NCBI GenBank assembly: GCA_030407505.1 | Contig: JASDDH010000014.1 | Location: 28,494 to 92,493 of the forward strand | Direction: 5' to 3' | From: Planococcus sp. APC 4015 | GTDB taxonomy: Bacteria > Actinomycetota > Actinomycetes > Actinomycetales > Microbacteriaceae | Length of the DNA stretch: 64,000 nucleotides | Shown: positions 25,603 through 35,290 of the stretch, piece by piece | Layout of the letters: the number at the start of each line of letters is the position of its first letter | How positions within the stretch are numbered: position 1 is the stretch's first letter | The notes under the pieces: model-generated | Told to the model about the DNA's origin: nothing | Database searches by the model: none | What the model saw: the letters and a program-made list of their open reading frames with translations, nothing else | Translations under genes and position numbers: made by a program

Positions 25603-27429
25603 GTGGTTCAATTCGAAGTTCCCGCCATCGTGCCTGCCGACCCGCAGGCCAACATCACCGATCTGCTCGTGGAGCGGGTGAAGAAGACCCCGAACCTCGC
25701 CCTGTTCGCGGTGCCCGACGGCGCCGGCTGGCGCGACATCACGGCATCCGAGTTCCACAGCCAGGTGATCGCCCTCGCGAAGGGCTTCGTCGCCGCAGGC
25801 ATCGAACCCGGCGACAAGGTCGGCTTCATCGCGCGCACGACATACGACTGGACGCTGGTCGACATGGCGCTGTTCTTCGCCGGTGCCGTCATGGTGCCGG
25901 TGTACGAGACCAGCTCGGCCGCGCAGATCTCGTGGAACCTCACGGACTCCGGCGCGATCGCCTGCATCGTCGAGTCGCCCGACCACAGCGCCCGCCTCGA
26001 CGAGGTGCGCGCCGACCTCCCGCTTCTTCGTTCCGTGTGGGCGATGCACACCGGCGACCTGAAGAAGCTCGTCGCCGACGGCGCCGGCGTCTCGGACGAC
26101 GAGATCGAGCGCCGTCGCAACATCGCCGACGGTGCCGACATCGCCACGCTCATCTACACGTCGGGATCGACGGGCCGCCCCAAGGGCTGCGTGCTGACGC
26201 ACAGCAACTTCGTCGACCTCGTGCGCAACTCGGCGAAGGCGCTCGAAGAAGTCGTCTCGACGCCGGGGGCGTCGACGCTCCTGTTCATCACGACGGCGCA
26301 CATCTTCGCGCGGTTCATCTCGATCCTCGACATCCACGCGGGTGTGAAGACCGGCCACCAGCCCGACACGAAGCAGCTGCTGCCCGCGCTGGGCTCGTTC
26401 AAGCCGACGTTCCTCCTGGCCGTCCCCCGCGTGTTCGAGAAGGTCTACAACTCGGCCGAGCAGAAGGCCGAGGCCGGCGGCAAGGGCAAGATCTTCCGCG
26501 CCGCCGCGCACACCGCCGTCGAGCACTCGCGTCTGCTCGAAGAGGGCAAGAAGGTGCCGCTGGGCACCAAGATCAAGTTCGCCCTGTTCGACAGGCTCGT
26601 CTACAGCAAGCTCCGCGAGGCGATGGGCGGCCGGGTCGTCTACGCCGTCTCGGGCTCGGCACCCCTGGGTCCGCGTCTGGGCCACTTCTTCCACAGCCTC
26701 GGCGTCGTGATCCTCGAGGGCTACGGCCTCACCGAGACGACGGCTCCGGCGACGGTCAACCTCGCCAAGAAGTCCAAGATCGGCACCGTCGGTCCCGTGC
26801 TCCCCGGCGTCGGCGTCCGTCTCGGCGAGGACGGCGAAGTGCAGGTGCGCGGCATCAACGTGTTCAAGGAGTACTGGCGCAACCCCGAGGCGACGGCGGC
26901 GACGTTCGACGGCGACTGGTTCAAGACCGGCGACATCGGCACGTTCGACGACGAGGGCTTCCTGAAGATCACGGGCCGCAAGAAGGAGATCATCGTCACG
27001 GCCGGCGGCAAGAACGTCGCCCCCGCCGCGCTCGAGGACCCGATCCGCGCGAACCCGATCGTCGGGCAGGTCGTGGTGGTCGGCGATCAGAAGCCGTTCA
27101 TCGCGGCCCTCGTCACCCTCGACTCCGAGATGCTGCCGACCTGGCTCGCGAACAACCAGCTTCCGGGCGACCTCTCGCTGACGGATGCCGCCAAGAACCC
27201 GGCGGTGCGAGCCGAGGTGCAGCGGGCGATCGACGAGGCGAACAAGCACGTGTCGCGCGCCGAGTCGATCCGCAAGTTCACGATCCTCCCGTCGGAGTGG
27301 ACCGAGGCCTCGGGGCATCTGACGCCCAAGATGAGCATCAAGCGCAATGTCATCATGGACGACTTCGCCGCCGACGTCGACGAGCTCTACAGCGTCCCCG
27401 TCACCACGACGAACGTCTCGCTGGGCTGA
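25603..27429 (+). CDS. Long-chain fatty acid--CoA ligase (FadD15-like)
   Basis: A 608-aa AMP-forming acyl-CoA synthetase that activates fatty acids. AMP-binding P-loop LIYTSGSTGRPKGCVLTHSN at about 184-203; GYGLTETTAP (motif II); WFKTGDIGTFDDEGFLKITGRKKEIIVTAGGKNVAP (hinge and catalytic Gly/Lys region) at about 440-475. GAAGGAG sits 7 nt before the GTG. It corresponds by order to fadD15 (Rv2187) at the end of the conserved block. A strong terminator follows. Confidence 0.95.
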   Translation: MVQFEVPAIVPADPQANITDLLVERVKKTPNLALFAVPDGAGWRDITASEFHSQVIALAKGFVAAGIEPGDKVGFIARTTYDWTLVDMALFFAGAVMVPVYETSSAAQISWNLTDSGAIACIVESPDHSARLDEVRADLPLLRSVWAMHTGDLKKLVADGAGVSDDEIERRRNIADGADIATLIYTSGSTGRPKGCVLTHSNFVDLVRNSAKALEEVVSTPGASTLLFITTAHIFARFISILDIHAGVKTGHQPDTKQLLPALGSFKPTFLLAVPRVFEKVYNSAEQKAEAGGKGKIFRAAAHTAVEHSRLLEEGKKVPLGTKIKFALFDRLVYSKLREAMGGRVVYAVSGSAPLGPRLGHFFHSLGVVILEGYGLTETTAPATVNLAKKSKIGTVGPVLPGVGVRLGEDGEVQVRGINVFKEYWRNPEATAATFDGDWFKTGDIGTFDDEGFLKITGRKKEIIVTAGGKNVAPAALEDPIRANPIVGQVVVVGDQKPFIAALVTLDSEMLPTWLANNQLPGDLSLTDAAKNPAVRAEVQRAIDEANKHVSRAESIRKFTILPSEWTEASGHLTPKMSIKRNVIMDDFAADVDELYSVPVTTTNVSLG

Positions 27430-27440
27430 GGCTCACGCAA

Positions 27441-27475
27441 GAAGACGCCCTCGCCGCGATGGCGAGGGCGTCTTC
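27441..27475 (+). terminator. Intrinsic terminator of the acyl-CoA ligase gene
   Basis: A perfect 15-bp stem GAAGACGCCCTCGCC/GGCGAGGGCGTCTTC with a 5-nt loop, 12 nt after the stop codon. The U-rich tail is formed within the stem end (TCTTCTC). Confidence 0.85.
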
Positions 27476-27486
27476 TCGCGCGGGGA

Positions 27487-27523
27487 GGTTTCGATGCGCT
27501 CGCTGGCGCTCGCTTACTCAACC
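27487..27523. repeat. Extragenic repeat remnant
   Basis: GGTTTCGATGCGCTCGCT followed by GGCGCTCGCTTACTCAACC is self-complementary in parts and resembles degenerate extragenic repeats with GGTTTCGA...CTCAACC ends seen in related actinobacteria. It lies between the terminator and the deformylase 3' end. The rest of the gap to 27574 shows no gene. Confidence 0.4.
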
Positions 27524-27574
27524 TTGACCCGTCGCGCATCAACGCGGGCTCCGCTCGCATTGATCCGCCACGCG

Positions 27575-28066
27575 TCAAAACCAGTCCGACTCGCGGACCT
27601 CTCGCATCGCGACGCGACGGGTCTCCGGGCTCAGGCGGTCGAGGTACAGCTTTCCGTCGAGGTGGTCGGTCTCGTGCTGCAGCGCCTGCGCGAGCAGTCC
27701 GTCGCCCTCGAGCACGACCTCCTCGCCGTCCAGGTCCATTCCCACGACCTTGGCCCACGGATGCCGCACGGCGTCGTGCCACAGTCCGGGAACCGACAGG
27801 CATCCCTCGCCGACAGCCTCGGGCTCGCCGCGCACCTCCACCAGGACCGGATTGAGGATGTACCCGATCTCACCGTCGATGTTGTAGCTGAACGCCCGGA
27901 CGCCGACGCCGATCTGCGGTGCCGCGACGCCGGCGCGACCGGGCAGTTCCACGGTGTCGACGAGGTCTTGCACGAGGGCGCGCACGCCGTCGTCGATGGT
28001 CTCGATGGGCGCACTCGGGGCGCGCAGCACGGGGTCGCCGAAGACCCGGATCGGACGGACCGCCAT
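27575..28066 (-). CDS. def: Peptide deformylase
   Basis: A 163-aa metalloenzyme that removes the formyl group from nascent N-terminal Met. All three family motifs are present: GVAAPQIG (46-53), EGCLS (87-91, metal-ligand Cys) and QHETDH (130-135, HExxH-type with H131, E132, H135). Length is normal. The ATG begins 1 nt after the MinD-like ATPase stop (TGA C ATG), so the two are translated as a unit. Confidence 0.97.
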   Translation of the reverse strand: MAVRPIRVFGDPVLRAPSAPIETIDDGVRALVQDLVDTVELPGRAGVAAPQIGVGVRAFSYNIDGEIGYILNPVLVEVRGEPEAVGEGCLSVPGLWHDAVRHPWAKVVGMDLDGEEVVLEGDGLLAQALQHETDHLDGKLYLDRLSPETRRVAMREVRESDWF

Positions 28067-28067
28067 G

Positions 28068-29528
28068 TCAGGCGGCCGGAGCGAGCGAGCGGAGCCCCTC
28101 GACGATGGTGGCGGCGAGTTCGCGCGCAGCCTGCCGCGTCTCGGGCTGCAGGTCGCGGAACGAGATCGCGCTGCCGGCGGCGATGTGCGGGTCGTACGGC
28201 ATGCGCACGACCGCGCGCACGCGGGTGCGGAAGTGCGCCTGCAGCTCGTCTTCACGCACGAGCGGTGATCCCGGGCGGGCTGTGTTGAGCACGACGACCG
28301 CGCTGCGCACCTGCTCGGCGTAGCCGTTGGTCTCGAGCCACGTGATCGTCTCGGACGCCAGGCGCGCCTCATCGACGCTCAGCCCCGACACGATGACCAG
28401 CTGGTCGGCGAGCTCGAGGGTCGCCCCCATCACCGAGTGGACGATCCCGGTCCCGGTGTCGGTCAAGACGATCGAGTAGTAGTGCGCGGCCAGCGACGCG
28501 ACGTCGTGATAGTCCCGGTCGCTGAAGGCCTCGGACACGCGTGGGTCGCTGTCGGACGCGACGACGTCGAGGCGCGTCTCGTCGCGGGCGACGATCGCCG
28601 ACAGGTCGTTGAAGCCGACCACGTCGCCGCGCATGCGGACGAGGTCCCGGACGGTCTTGCCGCTGCGCTTGGAGATGCGTTCGGCGAGCGTGCCGCGGTC
28701 GGGGTTCGCGTCGACGGCGATGACCCGGTCGTCGCGCGCATCGGCCAGGGCCATGCCGAGCAGAGTCGTGATCGTGGTCTTGCCGACACCGCCCTTTCGC
28801 GACAGCACCGGCACGAAGCGGGCGCCGCCGTTCAGCGGGGCCGCGATCCTGCGGTCGAGGGCCTTGCGGGCGCGTGCCCGCTTGCTGTCGCCGAGATTGA
28901 TGCGGCGGCCCGAGATCGAATAGACGAAGTGCTGCCAGCCGCCCTCGGGTTCGGGCTTGATGACCTGGTGCGGATCGAGCAGGCGATCTGCCGTCAGCAG
29001 ATCCGCGGTCTCGCGGTCGGGCTCGAACTCGCCGAGCCGCTTCGACGTCAACGCGACCTCCGGGCGGGGCTGGACGCGCTCGATCGCGCGCTCGCGGCGC
29101 TCGGTGTCACCGGCGTGGTGCGCCTCCCACCGGGTCATCGGCGTGGCGGCCGAGGGCGCCGACGTCGACGCGACAGTGACGGCATCCTTCGTCGACGGAG
29201 CCGGAACAGCGTCGTCGACCTCGTCGGCGTCGGTGACGTCCTCGATGACGGCCGGCTCCGCGGTCGCGGCCGGCTGCTCGTCGATGATCTCGCCTTCGGC
29301 GGTCTCGACCGAGAGCTCGGTCACGGTGTCGTAGCGGTTGAACGGCACCTCATCGCCGACCACGTCGTCATCGACGTCATCGTCGGGGGATGCCGGGAGG
29401 AACGAGACGCTGACCTGCTCGGTCGCGCCCCCGAGGATGCCGATACCCGTCGTGTCGAGGTTCTCCGAGTCGGAGAGGACGCCGTGGACGTCATCTTCAT
29501 CGGGCTGGTCGTGGCGGTCGGAGGTCAC
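28068..29528 (-). CDS. MinD/ParA-like ATPase with long acidic N-terminal region
   Basis: A 486-aa protein. Residues 1 to about 220 are acidic and low-complexity (many DD, EE and PA runs) and probably disordered. The C-terminal half is a SIMIBI P-loop ATPase: [27 protein letters not shown] (deviant Walker A), [18 protein letters not shown], and [43 protein letters not shown]. Similar MinD-like proteins with long N-termini occur in actinobacteria, some tied to type VII secretion, but no Esx genes are nearby. The GTG at 29528 was chosen because GGGAGA precedes it; an upstream TTG lacks a site. It forms an operon with def. Confidence 0.88.
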   Translation of the reverse strand: MTSDRHDQPDEDDVHGVLSDSENLDTTGIGILGGATEQVSVSFLPASPDDDVDDDVVGDEVPFNRYDTVTELSVETAEGEIIDEQPAATAEPAVIEDVTDADEVDDAVPAPSTKDAVTVASTSAPSAATPMTRWEAHHAGDTERRERAIERVQPRPEVALTSKRLGEFEPDRETADLLTADRLLDPHQVIKPEPEGGWQHFVYSISGRRINLGDSKRARARKALDRRIAAPLNGGARFVPVLSRKGGVGKTTITTLLGMALADARDDRVIAVDANPDRGTLAERISKRSGKTVRDLVRMRGDVVGFNDLSAIVARDETRLDVVASDSDPRVSEAFSDRDYHDVASLAAHYYSIVLTDTGTGIVHSVMGATLELADQLVIVSGLSVDEARLASETITWLETNGYAEQVRSAVVVLNTARPGSPLVREDELQAHFRTRVRAVVRMPYDPHIAAGSAISFRDLQPETRQAARELAATIVEGLRSLAPAA

Positions 29529-29579
29529 TGCGAAATCTCCCAAAGGGCGGCGTGCGCGGGCGGACGCCCACCCTCCAGG

Positions 29580-32500
29580 CTACTGCGCGGGGCGGACCAC
29601 GACCAAAAGGTCTCCCGCTTCGACCTGCTGCGTGGAGTCGATCGCGATGCGTTCGACGACTCCGTCGACGGGGGCGGTGATCGCCGCCTCCATCTTCATC
29701 GCCTCGATGGATGCCACGGGCTGGCCGGCGGTGACGGTGTCGCCGACGGCTGTCTTGACCGTAACGACCCCGGAGAACGGAGCGGCGACCTGGCCGGGAC
29801 GCGAGGTGTCGGCTCTCTCGGCCTGACGTGTGTCGACCGCGATGCTGCGGTCCCGCACGTACACGGGGCGCAGCTGACCGTTCAGCGTGGTCATGACCGT
29901 GCGCATGCCCTTCGGGTCCACCTCGCCGATCGCCTCGAGACCGACGTACAGCTGGACGCCGGGATCGATCTCGGCGACGTGCTCCTCACCAGGCTTGAGT
30001 CCGTACAGGTAGTCGGGCGTCCCGAGGGCCGAGAGGTCTCCGAAGGTCTCGCGGTTCTTCTCGAACTCCTTCGCCGGCGCCGGGAACAGCAGTCGGTTCA
30101 GCGTCCGCTGGCGCGTGGGCGCATCGCCGGCGAGACCCGCGCGCTCGGCGTCGGTGAGAGGCGGGATCGCGGTCGAGATCTGCTTTCCGGCGAGCACCTT
30201 GGTGCGGAACGGCTCGGGCCATCCGCCGGGGAGGTCGCCCAGCTCCCCCGCCATGAACCCCACGACCGAATCGGGGATGTCGTAGTTCTGCGGGTTCTCG
30301 GCGAAGTCGGCGGGGTCGGCATCCGCTGCCACGAGGGCGAGGGCGAGATCGCCCACCACCTTCGACGACGGCGTCACCTTGGGGATGCGACCGAGGATGC
30401 GATCGGCCGCGGCGTACATGTCCTCGATGCGCTCGAACTCGTCGGCCAGTCCCAGGGCGATGGCCTGCTGGCGCAGGTTCGACAGCTGACCGCCCGGGAT
30501 CTCGTGGTGGTAGACACGGCCGGTCGGGCCGGCGAGGCCCGATTCGAACGGTCGGTACAGCTGGCGCACGCCCTCCCAGTACGGCTCGAGGTCGCTGACG
30601 GCCTGCAGGTCGAGGCCCGTGTCGCGGTCGGTGTGTGCGAGCGCGGCGACGAGTGCAGACAGGGAGGGCTGACTGGTCGTGCCCGCCAGGGGCGCGGCGG
30701 CGACGTCGACGGCGTCGACGCCCGCGGCGCTTGCGGCGAGGAGCGTGGCCAGCTGCCCGCCCGCGGTGTCGTGCGTGTGCAGGTGCACCGGCACGTCGAA
30801 GCGCTCGCGCAATGCGGTGACGAGGCGGGCGGCTGCCGCCGGACGCAGGAGTCCCGCCATGTCCTTGATCGCGAGGATGTGAGCGCCCGACGCCACGATC
30901 TGGTCGGCCAGGCGCAGATAGTAGTCGAGGGTGTAGAGATCCTCGGCCGGGTCGAGAAGGTCGCCGGTGTAGCAGACGGCGACCTCGGCGACGGCGGTGC
31001 CGGTCTCCAGCACAGCCGTGATGGCAGGGGTCATCTGGCCCACGTCGTTGAGCGCGTCGAAGATCCGGAAGATGTCGACCCCGGTGGCGGCGGCCTCCTG
31101 GACGAAGGCGTCGGTCACCTCGACCGGGCGCGGGGTGTACCCGACCGTGTTGCGACCGCGCAGCAGCATCTGGATCGGGATGTTGGGGATCGCCTCGCGG
31201 ATCGCGGCGAGGCGTTCCCACGGGTCTTCGGCGAGGAAGCGCAGCGCGACGTCGTACGTCGCTCCGCCCCACGCCTCCACGGACAGCAGGCCCGGGGTCA
31301 TGCGGGCGACGTGGGGGCCGACGCGCACGAGGTCGCGCGTGCGAACCCGGGTCGCGAGGAGCGACTGATGCGCGTCGCGATAGGTGGTCTCGGTGACCGC
31401 CAGCGCGGTCTGCGCGCGGAGCGCGGCGGAGAAGCCGGCCGGGCCGAGCTCGCGCAGGCGGTCCAGCGTGCCCGACGGTGCCGGAACGGTCAGATCGATC
31501 GAGGGAAGCTTGCTGCCCGGCGAAACCGAGAGCGGCTTCTCCCCGTGCGGTCGGTTGACCGTCACGTCGGCGAGCCAGTTCAGCAGCTTCGTCGCACGGT
31601 CGCGCGAAGGATGAGCCGTGAGGAGCTCCGGGCGCTCCTCGATGAACGCGGTGCTGAGGTCTCCCGCGACGAACGACGGGTCTTCGAGCACGGCGCGCAG
31701 GAACGGGATGTTCGTCGCGACGCCGCGGATGCGGAATTCCGCCAGGGCGCGCTTGGCCCGGGCGACTGCACTGGGGTAGTCGCGCCCCCGGCAGGTGAGC
31801 TTCGCGAGCATCGAATCGAAGTGCGGGCTGATCTGCGACCCCGCGGCGGTCGTGCCGCCGTCGAGACGGATGCCGGCGCCACCGGGCGAGCGATAGGTCG
31901 TGATGCGTCCGGTGTCGGGTCGGAATCCCTGTGACGGATCTTCGGTCGTGATGCGGCACTGCAGCGCCGCCCCGCGGAGCACGATGTCACTCTGCTCGAG
32001 ACGCAGCTCCTTCAGGGTCTGCCCTGCCGCGATGCGCATCTGCGACTGGACCAGGTCGACGTCGGTGACTTCTTCGGTGACCGTGTGCTCGACCTGGATG
32101 CGCGGGTTCATCTCGATGAAGACGTGCTGGCCGGCCCGCTCCCCCGCGGTGTCGACGAGGAATTCCACGGTGCCGGCGTTGACGTAGCCGATCGACTTGG
32201 CGAAGGCGACGGCATCCCGATGCAGAGCGGAACGCAGCTCGTCGGTGATGTTCGGCGCGGGCGCGATCTCGATGACCTTCTGATGGCGACGCTGAACCGA
32301 ACAGTCGCGTTCGAAGAGGTGCACGGTCTCGCCCGTGGCGTCGGCGAGGATCTGCACCTCGATGTGACGCGGACGCAGCACGGCCTGCTCGAGGAACACG
32401 CGGTCGTCGCCGAACGCGGCGCCCGCCTCGCGCATCGCCTCGGCGATGGCCGGCGGTAGCTCGCCCGGCGTCTCGACGCGGCGCATCCCGCGACCGCCGC

Positions 32501-32987
32501 CGCCGGCGACGGCCTTGACGAAGATGGGGAACCCGATGTCGGCAGCCTGCGAGACGAGGACGTCGACGTCGTCCGAAGCCGCCGTCGACTTCAGCACGGG
32601 CACCCCGGCGGCGATCGCGTGCTCCTTGGCGGTGACCTTGTTGCCGGCCATCGCGAGCGCTCGTTCGGGCGGGCCGATGAACGTGATGCCGTTCTCCGCG
32701 GCGCGCGCGGCGAGTTCGGGGTTCTCCGAGAGGAATCCGTAGCCGGGATAGATGGCGTCCGCGCCCGATTCCAGGGCGACCCGGATGATCTCGTCGACGT
32801 CGAGGTATGCCCGGACGGGGTGGCCCGGCTCGCCGATCACGTAGGACTCGTCGGCCTTCTGGCGGTGCAGGGATCCGCGGTCCTCGTGGGGGAACACCGC
32901 CACTGTCCGGGCGCCGAGCTCGTAGGCGGCGCGGAACGCACGAATGGCGATCTCGCCACGGTTCGCGACCAGGATCTTGCGGAACAT
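29580..32987 (-). CDS. pyc: Pyruvate carboxylase
   Basis: A 1135-aa single-chain biotin enzyme that carboxylates pyruvate to oxaloacetate. The N-terminal biotin carboxylase (about 1-450) has FRKILVANRGEIAIRAFRAA, GGGGRGMRRV and EMNPRIQVEHTVTEEV. The carboxyltransferase (about 520-800) has RDAHQSLLATRVRTRDL, which holds the metal-binding Asp, and the Lys-containing LAIKDMAGLLRP. The C-terminal biotinyl domain has EAMKMEA, the biotinylation Lys. The ATG at 32987 was preferred over an upstream GTG because GAGG lies 5 nt before it. Length is standard. Confidence 0.97.
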   Translation of the reverse strand: MFRKILVANRGEIAIRAFRAAYELGARTVAVFPHEDRGSLHRQKADESYVIGEPGHPVRAYLDVDEIIRVALESGADAIYPGYGFLSENPELAARAAENGITFIGPPERALAMAGNKVTAKEHAIAAGVPVLKSTAASDDVDVLVSQAADIGFPIFVKAVAGGGGRGMRRVETPGELPPAIAEAMREAGAAFGDDRVFLEQAVLRPRHIEVQILADATGETVHLFERDCSVQRRHQKVIEIAPAPNITDELRSALHRDAVAFAKSIGYVNAGTVEFLVDTAGERAGQHVFIEMNPRIQVEHTVTEEVTDVDLVQSQMRIAAGQTLKELRLEQSDIVLRGAALQCRITTEDPSQGFRPDTGRITTYRSPGGAGIRLDGGTTAAGSQISPHFDSMLAKLTCRGRDYPSAVARAKRALAEFRIRGVATNIPFLRAVLEDPSFVAGDLSTAFIEERPELLTAHPSRDRATKLLNWLADVTVNRPHGEKPLSVSPGSKLPSIDLTVPAPSGTLDRLRELGPAGFSAALRAQTALAVTETTYRDAHQSLLATRVRTRDLVRVGPHVARMTPGLLSVEAWGGATYDVALRFLAEDPWERLAAIREAIPNIPIQMLLRGRNTVGYTPRPVEVTDAFVQEAAATGVDIFRIFDALNDVGQMTPAITAVLETGTAVAEVAVCYTGDLLDPAEDLYTLDYYLRLADQIVASGAHILAIKDMAGLLRPAAAARLVTALRERFDVPVHLHTHDTAGGQLATLLAASAAGVDAVDVAAAPLAGTTSQPSLSALVAALAHTDRDTGLDLQAVSDLEPYWEGVRQLYRPFESGLAGPTGRVYHHEIPGGQLSNLRQQAIALGLADEFERIEDMYAAADRILGRIPKVTPSSKVVGDLALALVAADADPADFAENPQNYDIPDSVVGFMAGELGDLPGGWPEPFRTKVLAGKQISTAIPPLTDAERAGLAGDAPTRQRTLNRLLFPAPAKEFEKNRETFGDLSALGTPDYLYGLKPGEEHVAEIDPGVQLYVGLEAIGEVDPKGMRTVMTTLNGQLRPVYVRDRSIAVDTRQAERADTSRPGQVAAPFSGVVTVKTAVGDTVTAGQPVASIEAMKMEAAITAPVDGVVERIAIDSTQQVEAGDLLVVVRPAQ

Positions 32988-33060
32988 GTGCACCTCGCAG
33001 AGTTACCCGACAGTGGGCCAAGTGTCGATCTCAGCCTAGGGGACGGTAACGTAGTGGCTT

Positions 33061-33861
33061 GTGCACGTACTCTCGGTGAGCTCGCTCAAGGGCGGCGTCG
33101 GCAAGACGACCGTGACACTCGGGCTCGCCTCCGCGGCGTTCGCCCGCGGTGTCCGGACGCTGGTCGTCGATCTCGACCCGCAGTCCGATGTCTCGACCGG
33201 CATGGACATCCAGGTGGCGGGCCGCCTGAACGTCGCCGATGTGCTCGCGAACCCGAAGGAGAAGGTGGTCCGTCAGGCCATCACCTCCAGCGGCTGGGCC
33301 AAGGTGCACCCGGGCACGATCGACGTCATGATCGGCAGCCCGTCCGCGATCAACTTCGACGGACCCCACCCCAGCGTCCGTGACGTGTGGAAGCTCGAAG
33401 AGGCGCTCGCGACGATCGAATCGGACTACGACCTCGTGCTCGTCGACTGCGCGCCGTCACTCAATGCGCTCACCCGCACCGCGTGGGCCGCGAGCGACCG
33501 CGTCATCGTCGTCACCGAGCCGGGGCTGTTCTCGGTCGCGGCCGCCGACCGCGCGCTGCGCGCCATCGAAGAGATCCGCCGCGGCCTCTCCCCCCGCCTC
33601 CAGCCGCTCGGCATCGTCGTGAACCGCGTGCGCCCCCAGTCGATCGAGCACCAGTTCCGCATCAAAGAGCTGCGCGACATGTTCGGGCCGCTCGTGCTCG
33701 CCCCTCAGCTACCCGAGCGCACCTCGTTGCAGCAGGCGCAGGGCGCCGCGAAGCCCCTGCACATCTGGCCCGGTGACTCGGCGCAGGAGCTCGCTGCCGA
33801 TTTCGACGCGCTCCTGGACCGCGTCATGCGCACCGGCCGGATCCCGACGCCGAGCGCCTGA
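33061..33861 (+). CDS. ParA-family ATPase
   Basis: A 266-aa Soj/ParA-like protein: [18 protein letters not shown] (deviant Walker A, residues 8-25), LVVDLDPQSDVSTGM (Walker A' ), LVLVDCAPSLNALTRTAWAASDRVIVVTEPGLFSVAAADRAL (Walker B). No ParB gene or parS-like site is nearby, and chromosomal parAB normally lies by the origin, so this is more likely an orphan ParA that positions some cargo. GTG start; TAACGT at 33047-33052 may be a -10 placed 8 nt upstream, with no Shine-Dalgarno sequence. Confidence 0.92.
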   Translation: MHVLSVSSLKGGVGKTTVTLGLASAAFARGVRTLVVDLDPQSDVSTGMDIQVAGRLNVADVLANPKEKVVRQAITSSGWAKVHPGTIDVMIGSPSAINFDGPHPSVRDVWKLEEALATIESDYDLVLVDCAPSLNALTRTAWAASDRVIVVTEPGLFSVAAADRALRAIEEIRRGLSPRLQPLGIVVNRVRPQSIEHQFRIKELRDMFGPLVLAPQLPERTSLQQAQGAAKPLHIWPGDSAQELAADFDALLDRVMRTGRIPTPSA

Positions 33862-33867
33862 TCCGCC

Positions 33868-33961
33868 CCGGTCGCTGAGCGCGTCCTCGGTCGCTGAGCT
33901 CGGCCCCGGTTGCTGAGCTCGTCGAAACGCGCCGACCCACGCCTGCTGGTCGCCGAGCCCG
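33868..33961. repeat. Degenerate tandem repeat, unit about 19-20 bp
   Basis: Copies of GGTCGCTGAGC or close variants begin at 33870, 33889, 33908 and 33948 (spacings 19, 19 and 40). The third is followed by TCGTCGAAACGC. Such GGTCGCTGAGC...GTCGAA elements resemble widespread extragenic repeats of high-GC actinobacteria. It fills the gap between the convergent parA and merR genes. Confidence 0.55.
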
Positions 33962-33969
33962 TCGGTGCG

Positions 33970-34515
33970 TCAGGCCGTACGCGCCGCGCGGCGGGCCGCG
34001 AGGTCGTCCTGCGCGTCCGGTGCCTGCGGGTCGAATTCGACCAGCGTGGTCTCGACCTCGCGCAGGACCTTGCCGACCGCGATGCCGAAGACACCTTGGC
34101 CGCGGCTCACGAGGTCGATGACCTCGTCGTTCGACGTGCAGAGGTAGACCGAGGCACCGTCGCTCATGAGCGTGGTGCCCGCGAGATCCCGGATGCCCGA
34201 GGCCCGGAGCTGCTCGACGGCCGTGCGGATCTGCTGGAGCGAGATACCGGTGTCGAGGAGCCTCTTGACGAGCTTGAGGACCAGGATGTCGCGGAAGCCG
34301 TACAGACGCTGGGATCCTGAGCCGGACGCACCGCGCACGGTGGGTTCGACGAGTTCGGTGCGGGCCCAATAGTCGAGCTGGCGGTAGGTGATGCCTGCCG
34401 CGCGGGCGGCGACTGCACCGCGGTAGCCGACTTCGTCATCCATCTGAGGAAGACCGTCGGTGAAAAGGAGGTCGGCGGCGAACGGCGAGTCCCCCGTCGC
34501 TTCACGAGCAGTCAT
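33970..34515 (-). CDS. MerR-family regulator (Rv1830-like)
   Basis: A 181-aa protein with an N-terminal MerR winged helix (VGYRGAVAARAAGITYRQLDYWARTELVEPTVRG, about 25-58, then QRLYGFRDILVLKLVKRLLDTGISLQQIRTAVEQL) and a C-terminal domain of unknown ligand (GTTLMSDGASVYLCTSNDEVIDLVSRGQGVFGIAVGKVLREVETTL). It matches the second MerR gene of the mycobacterial garA locus. GGGAGG precedes the ATG at 34515. The 88-bp gap to ftsR lacks the bifunctional-nuclease gene expected from mycobacterial order. Confidence 0.92.
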   Translation of the reverse strand: MTAREATGDSPFAADLLFTDGLPQMDDEVGYRGAVAARAAGITYRQLDYWARTELVEPTVRGASGSGSQRLYGFRDILVLKLVKRLLDTGISLQQIRTAVEQLRASGIRDLAGTTLMSDGASVYLCTSNDEVIDLVSRGQGVFGIAVGKVLREVETTLVEFDPQAPDAQDDLAARRAARTA

Positions 34516-34603
34516 GCGCGCCCTCCCATCGAATAGTCCCACGCTAGGCCAGGCGTGTGTCTGCGGCAACGACATCCGCTCTGGCGTGTCGCGTGGTTCG
34601 TCG

Positions 34604-35290
34604 TCAGTCGAGGATCTTCTCGAGGGCCGAGCGGACGAAGATCGCCCGCACCTCCTCGATTCGCTTGGCCAGCTCGGGCGCCGCTTCGGCCGCTCGGCCG
34701 CGCGAGGCGGCATCCGTCCGACGCAGCAGGGGCGACAGCGCGGACTCGACCAGCGCGACATCGCGCTCGGCGCTCTGGCGCAGTGCCCGCACGTGCCGCG
34801 GCTCGATGCCGTGGCGGTCCAGCGCCACCAGCGCCCGCAGGAGCGCCACCGACTGGTCTGTGTACATCTCGGCACCGGTGAGGACACCCGTGCCGATGGC
34901 GTCGTTGAGCAGCTGCGGTGCGGCGCCGGCCGCGGCGAGCAGCTCGGCCCGGCGATACCGCCGCGGTGCGGGGACGATGGACGGCACCGACGTCTGCTGC
35001 GCGGGGGCGCGACCCGCGTCGAGGTCGGAGAGGTATTCGCGGATCACGCTGTGGGGCATGAAGTTGTCGCGCTGGAGCGTCAGCGCCAGTCGCAGACGTT
35101 CGAGATCGCCGGGCGAGAACTTGCGATACCCCGACTCGGTGCGGGTGGGGGCGATGATGCCCTGCACCTCGAGGAACCGCAGTTTGCTCGCCGACAGGCC
35201 CGGGAACTCGGGCGAGAGACGGGCGAGCACCTGTCCGATGCTCAGAAGACCCGCGGACGATGACCGTTCGCGGGGGGCGGATGCCGGCAT
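34604..35290 (-). CDS. ftsR: FtsR-like MerR-family regulator (Rv1828-like)
   Basis: A 228-aa protein. The N-terminal MerR HTH reads LLSIGQVLARLSPEFPGLSASKLRFLEVQGIIAPTRTESGYRKFSPGDLERLRLALTLQRDN (about 15-76), followed by SVIREYLSDLD and a helical C-terminal domain. The family includes Rv1828 and corynebacterial FtsR, an activator of ftsZ. Its start overlaps the garA stop by one base (TGATG), so it is cotranscribed with the FHA protein. The ftsZ upstream dyads in this window are candidate targets, but this is inference. Confidence 0.9.
   Translation of the reverse strand: MPASAPRERSSSAGLLSIGQVLARLSPEFPGLSASKLRFLEVQGIIAPTRTESGYRKFSPGDLERLRLALTLQRDNFMPHSVIREYLSDLDAGRAPAQQTSVPSIVPAPRRYRRAELLAAAGAAPQLLNDAIGTGVLTGAEMYTDQSVALLRALVALDRHGIEPRHVRALRQSAERDVALVESALSPLLRRTDAASRGRAAEAAPELAKRIEEVRAIFVRSALEKILD

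Noticed and set aside
28437..31934. 1165-codon plus-strand ORF
   Set aside because: It is antisense to the MinD-like gene and pyruvate carboxylase, which have full domain evidence. It is a shadow frame.
33061..33861. Chromosomal parA partition locus near the origin
   Set aside because: No parB, parS-like sites, dnaA, rnpA or gidB nearby. The ATPase looks like an orphan.
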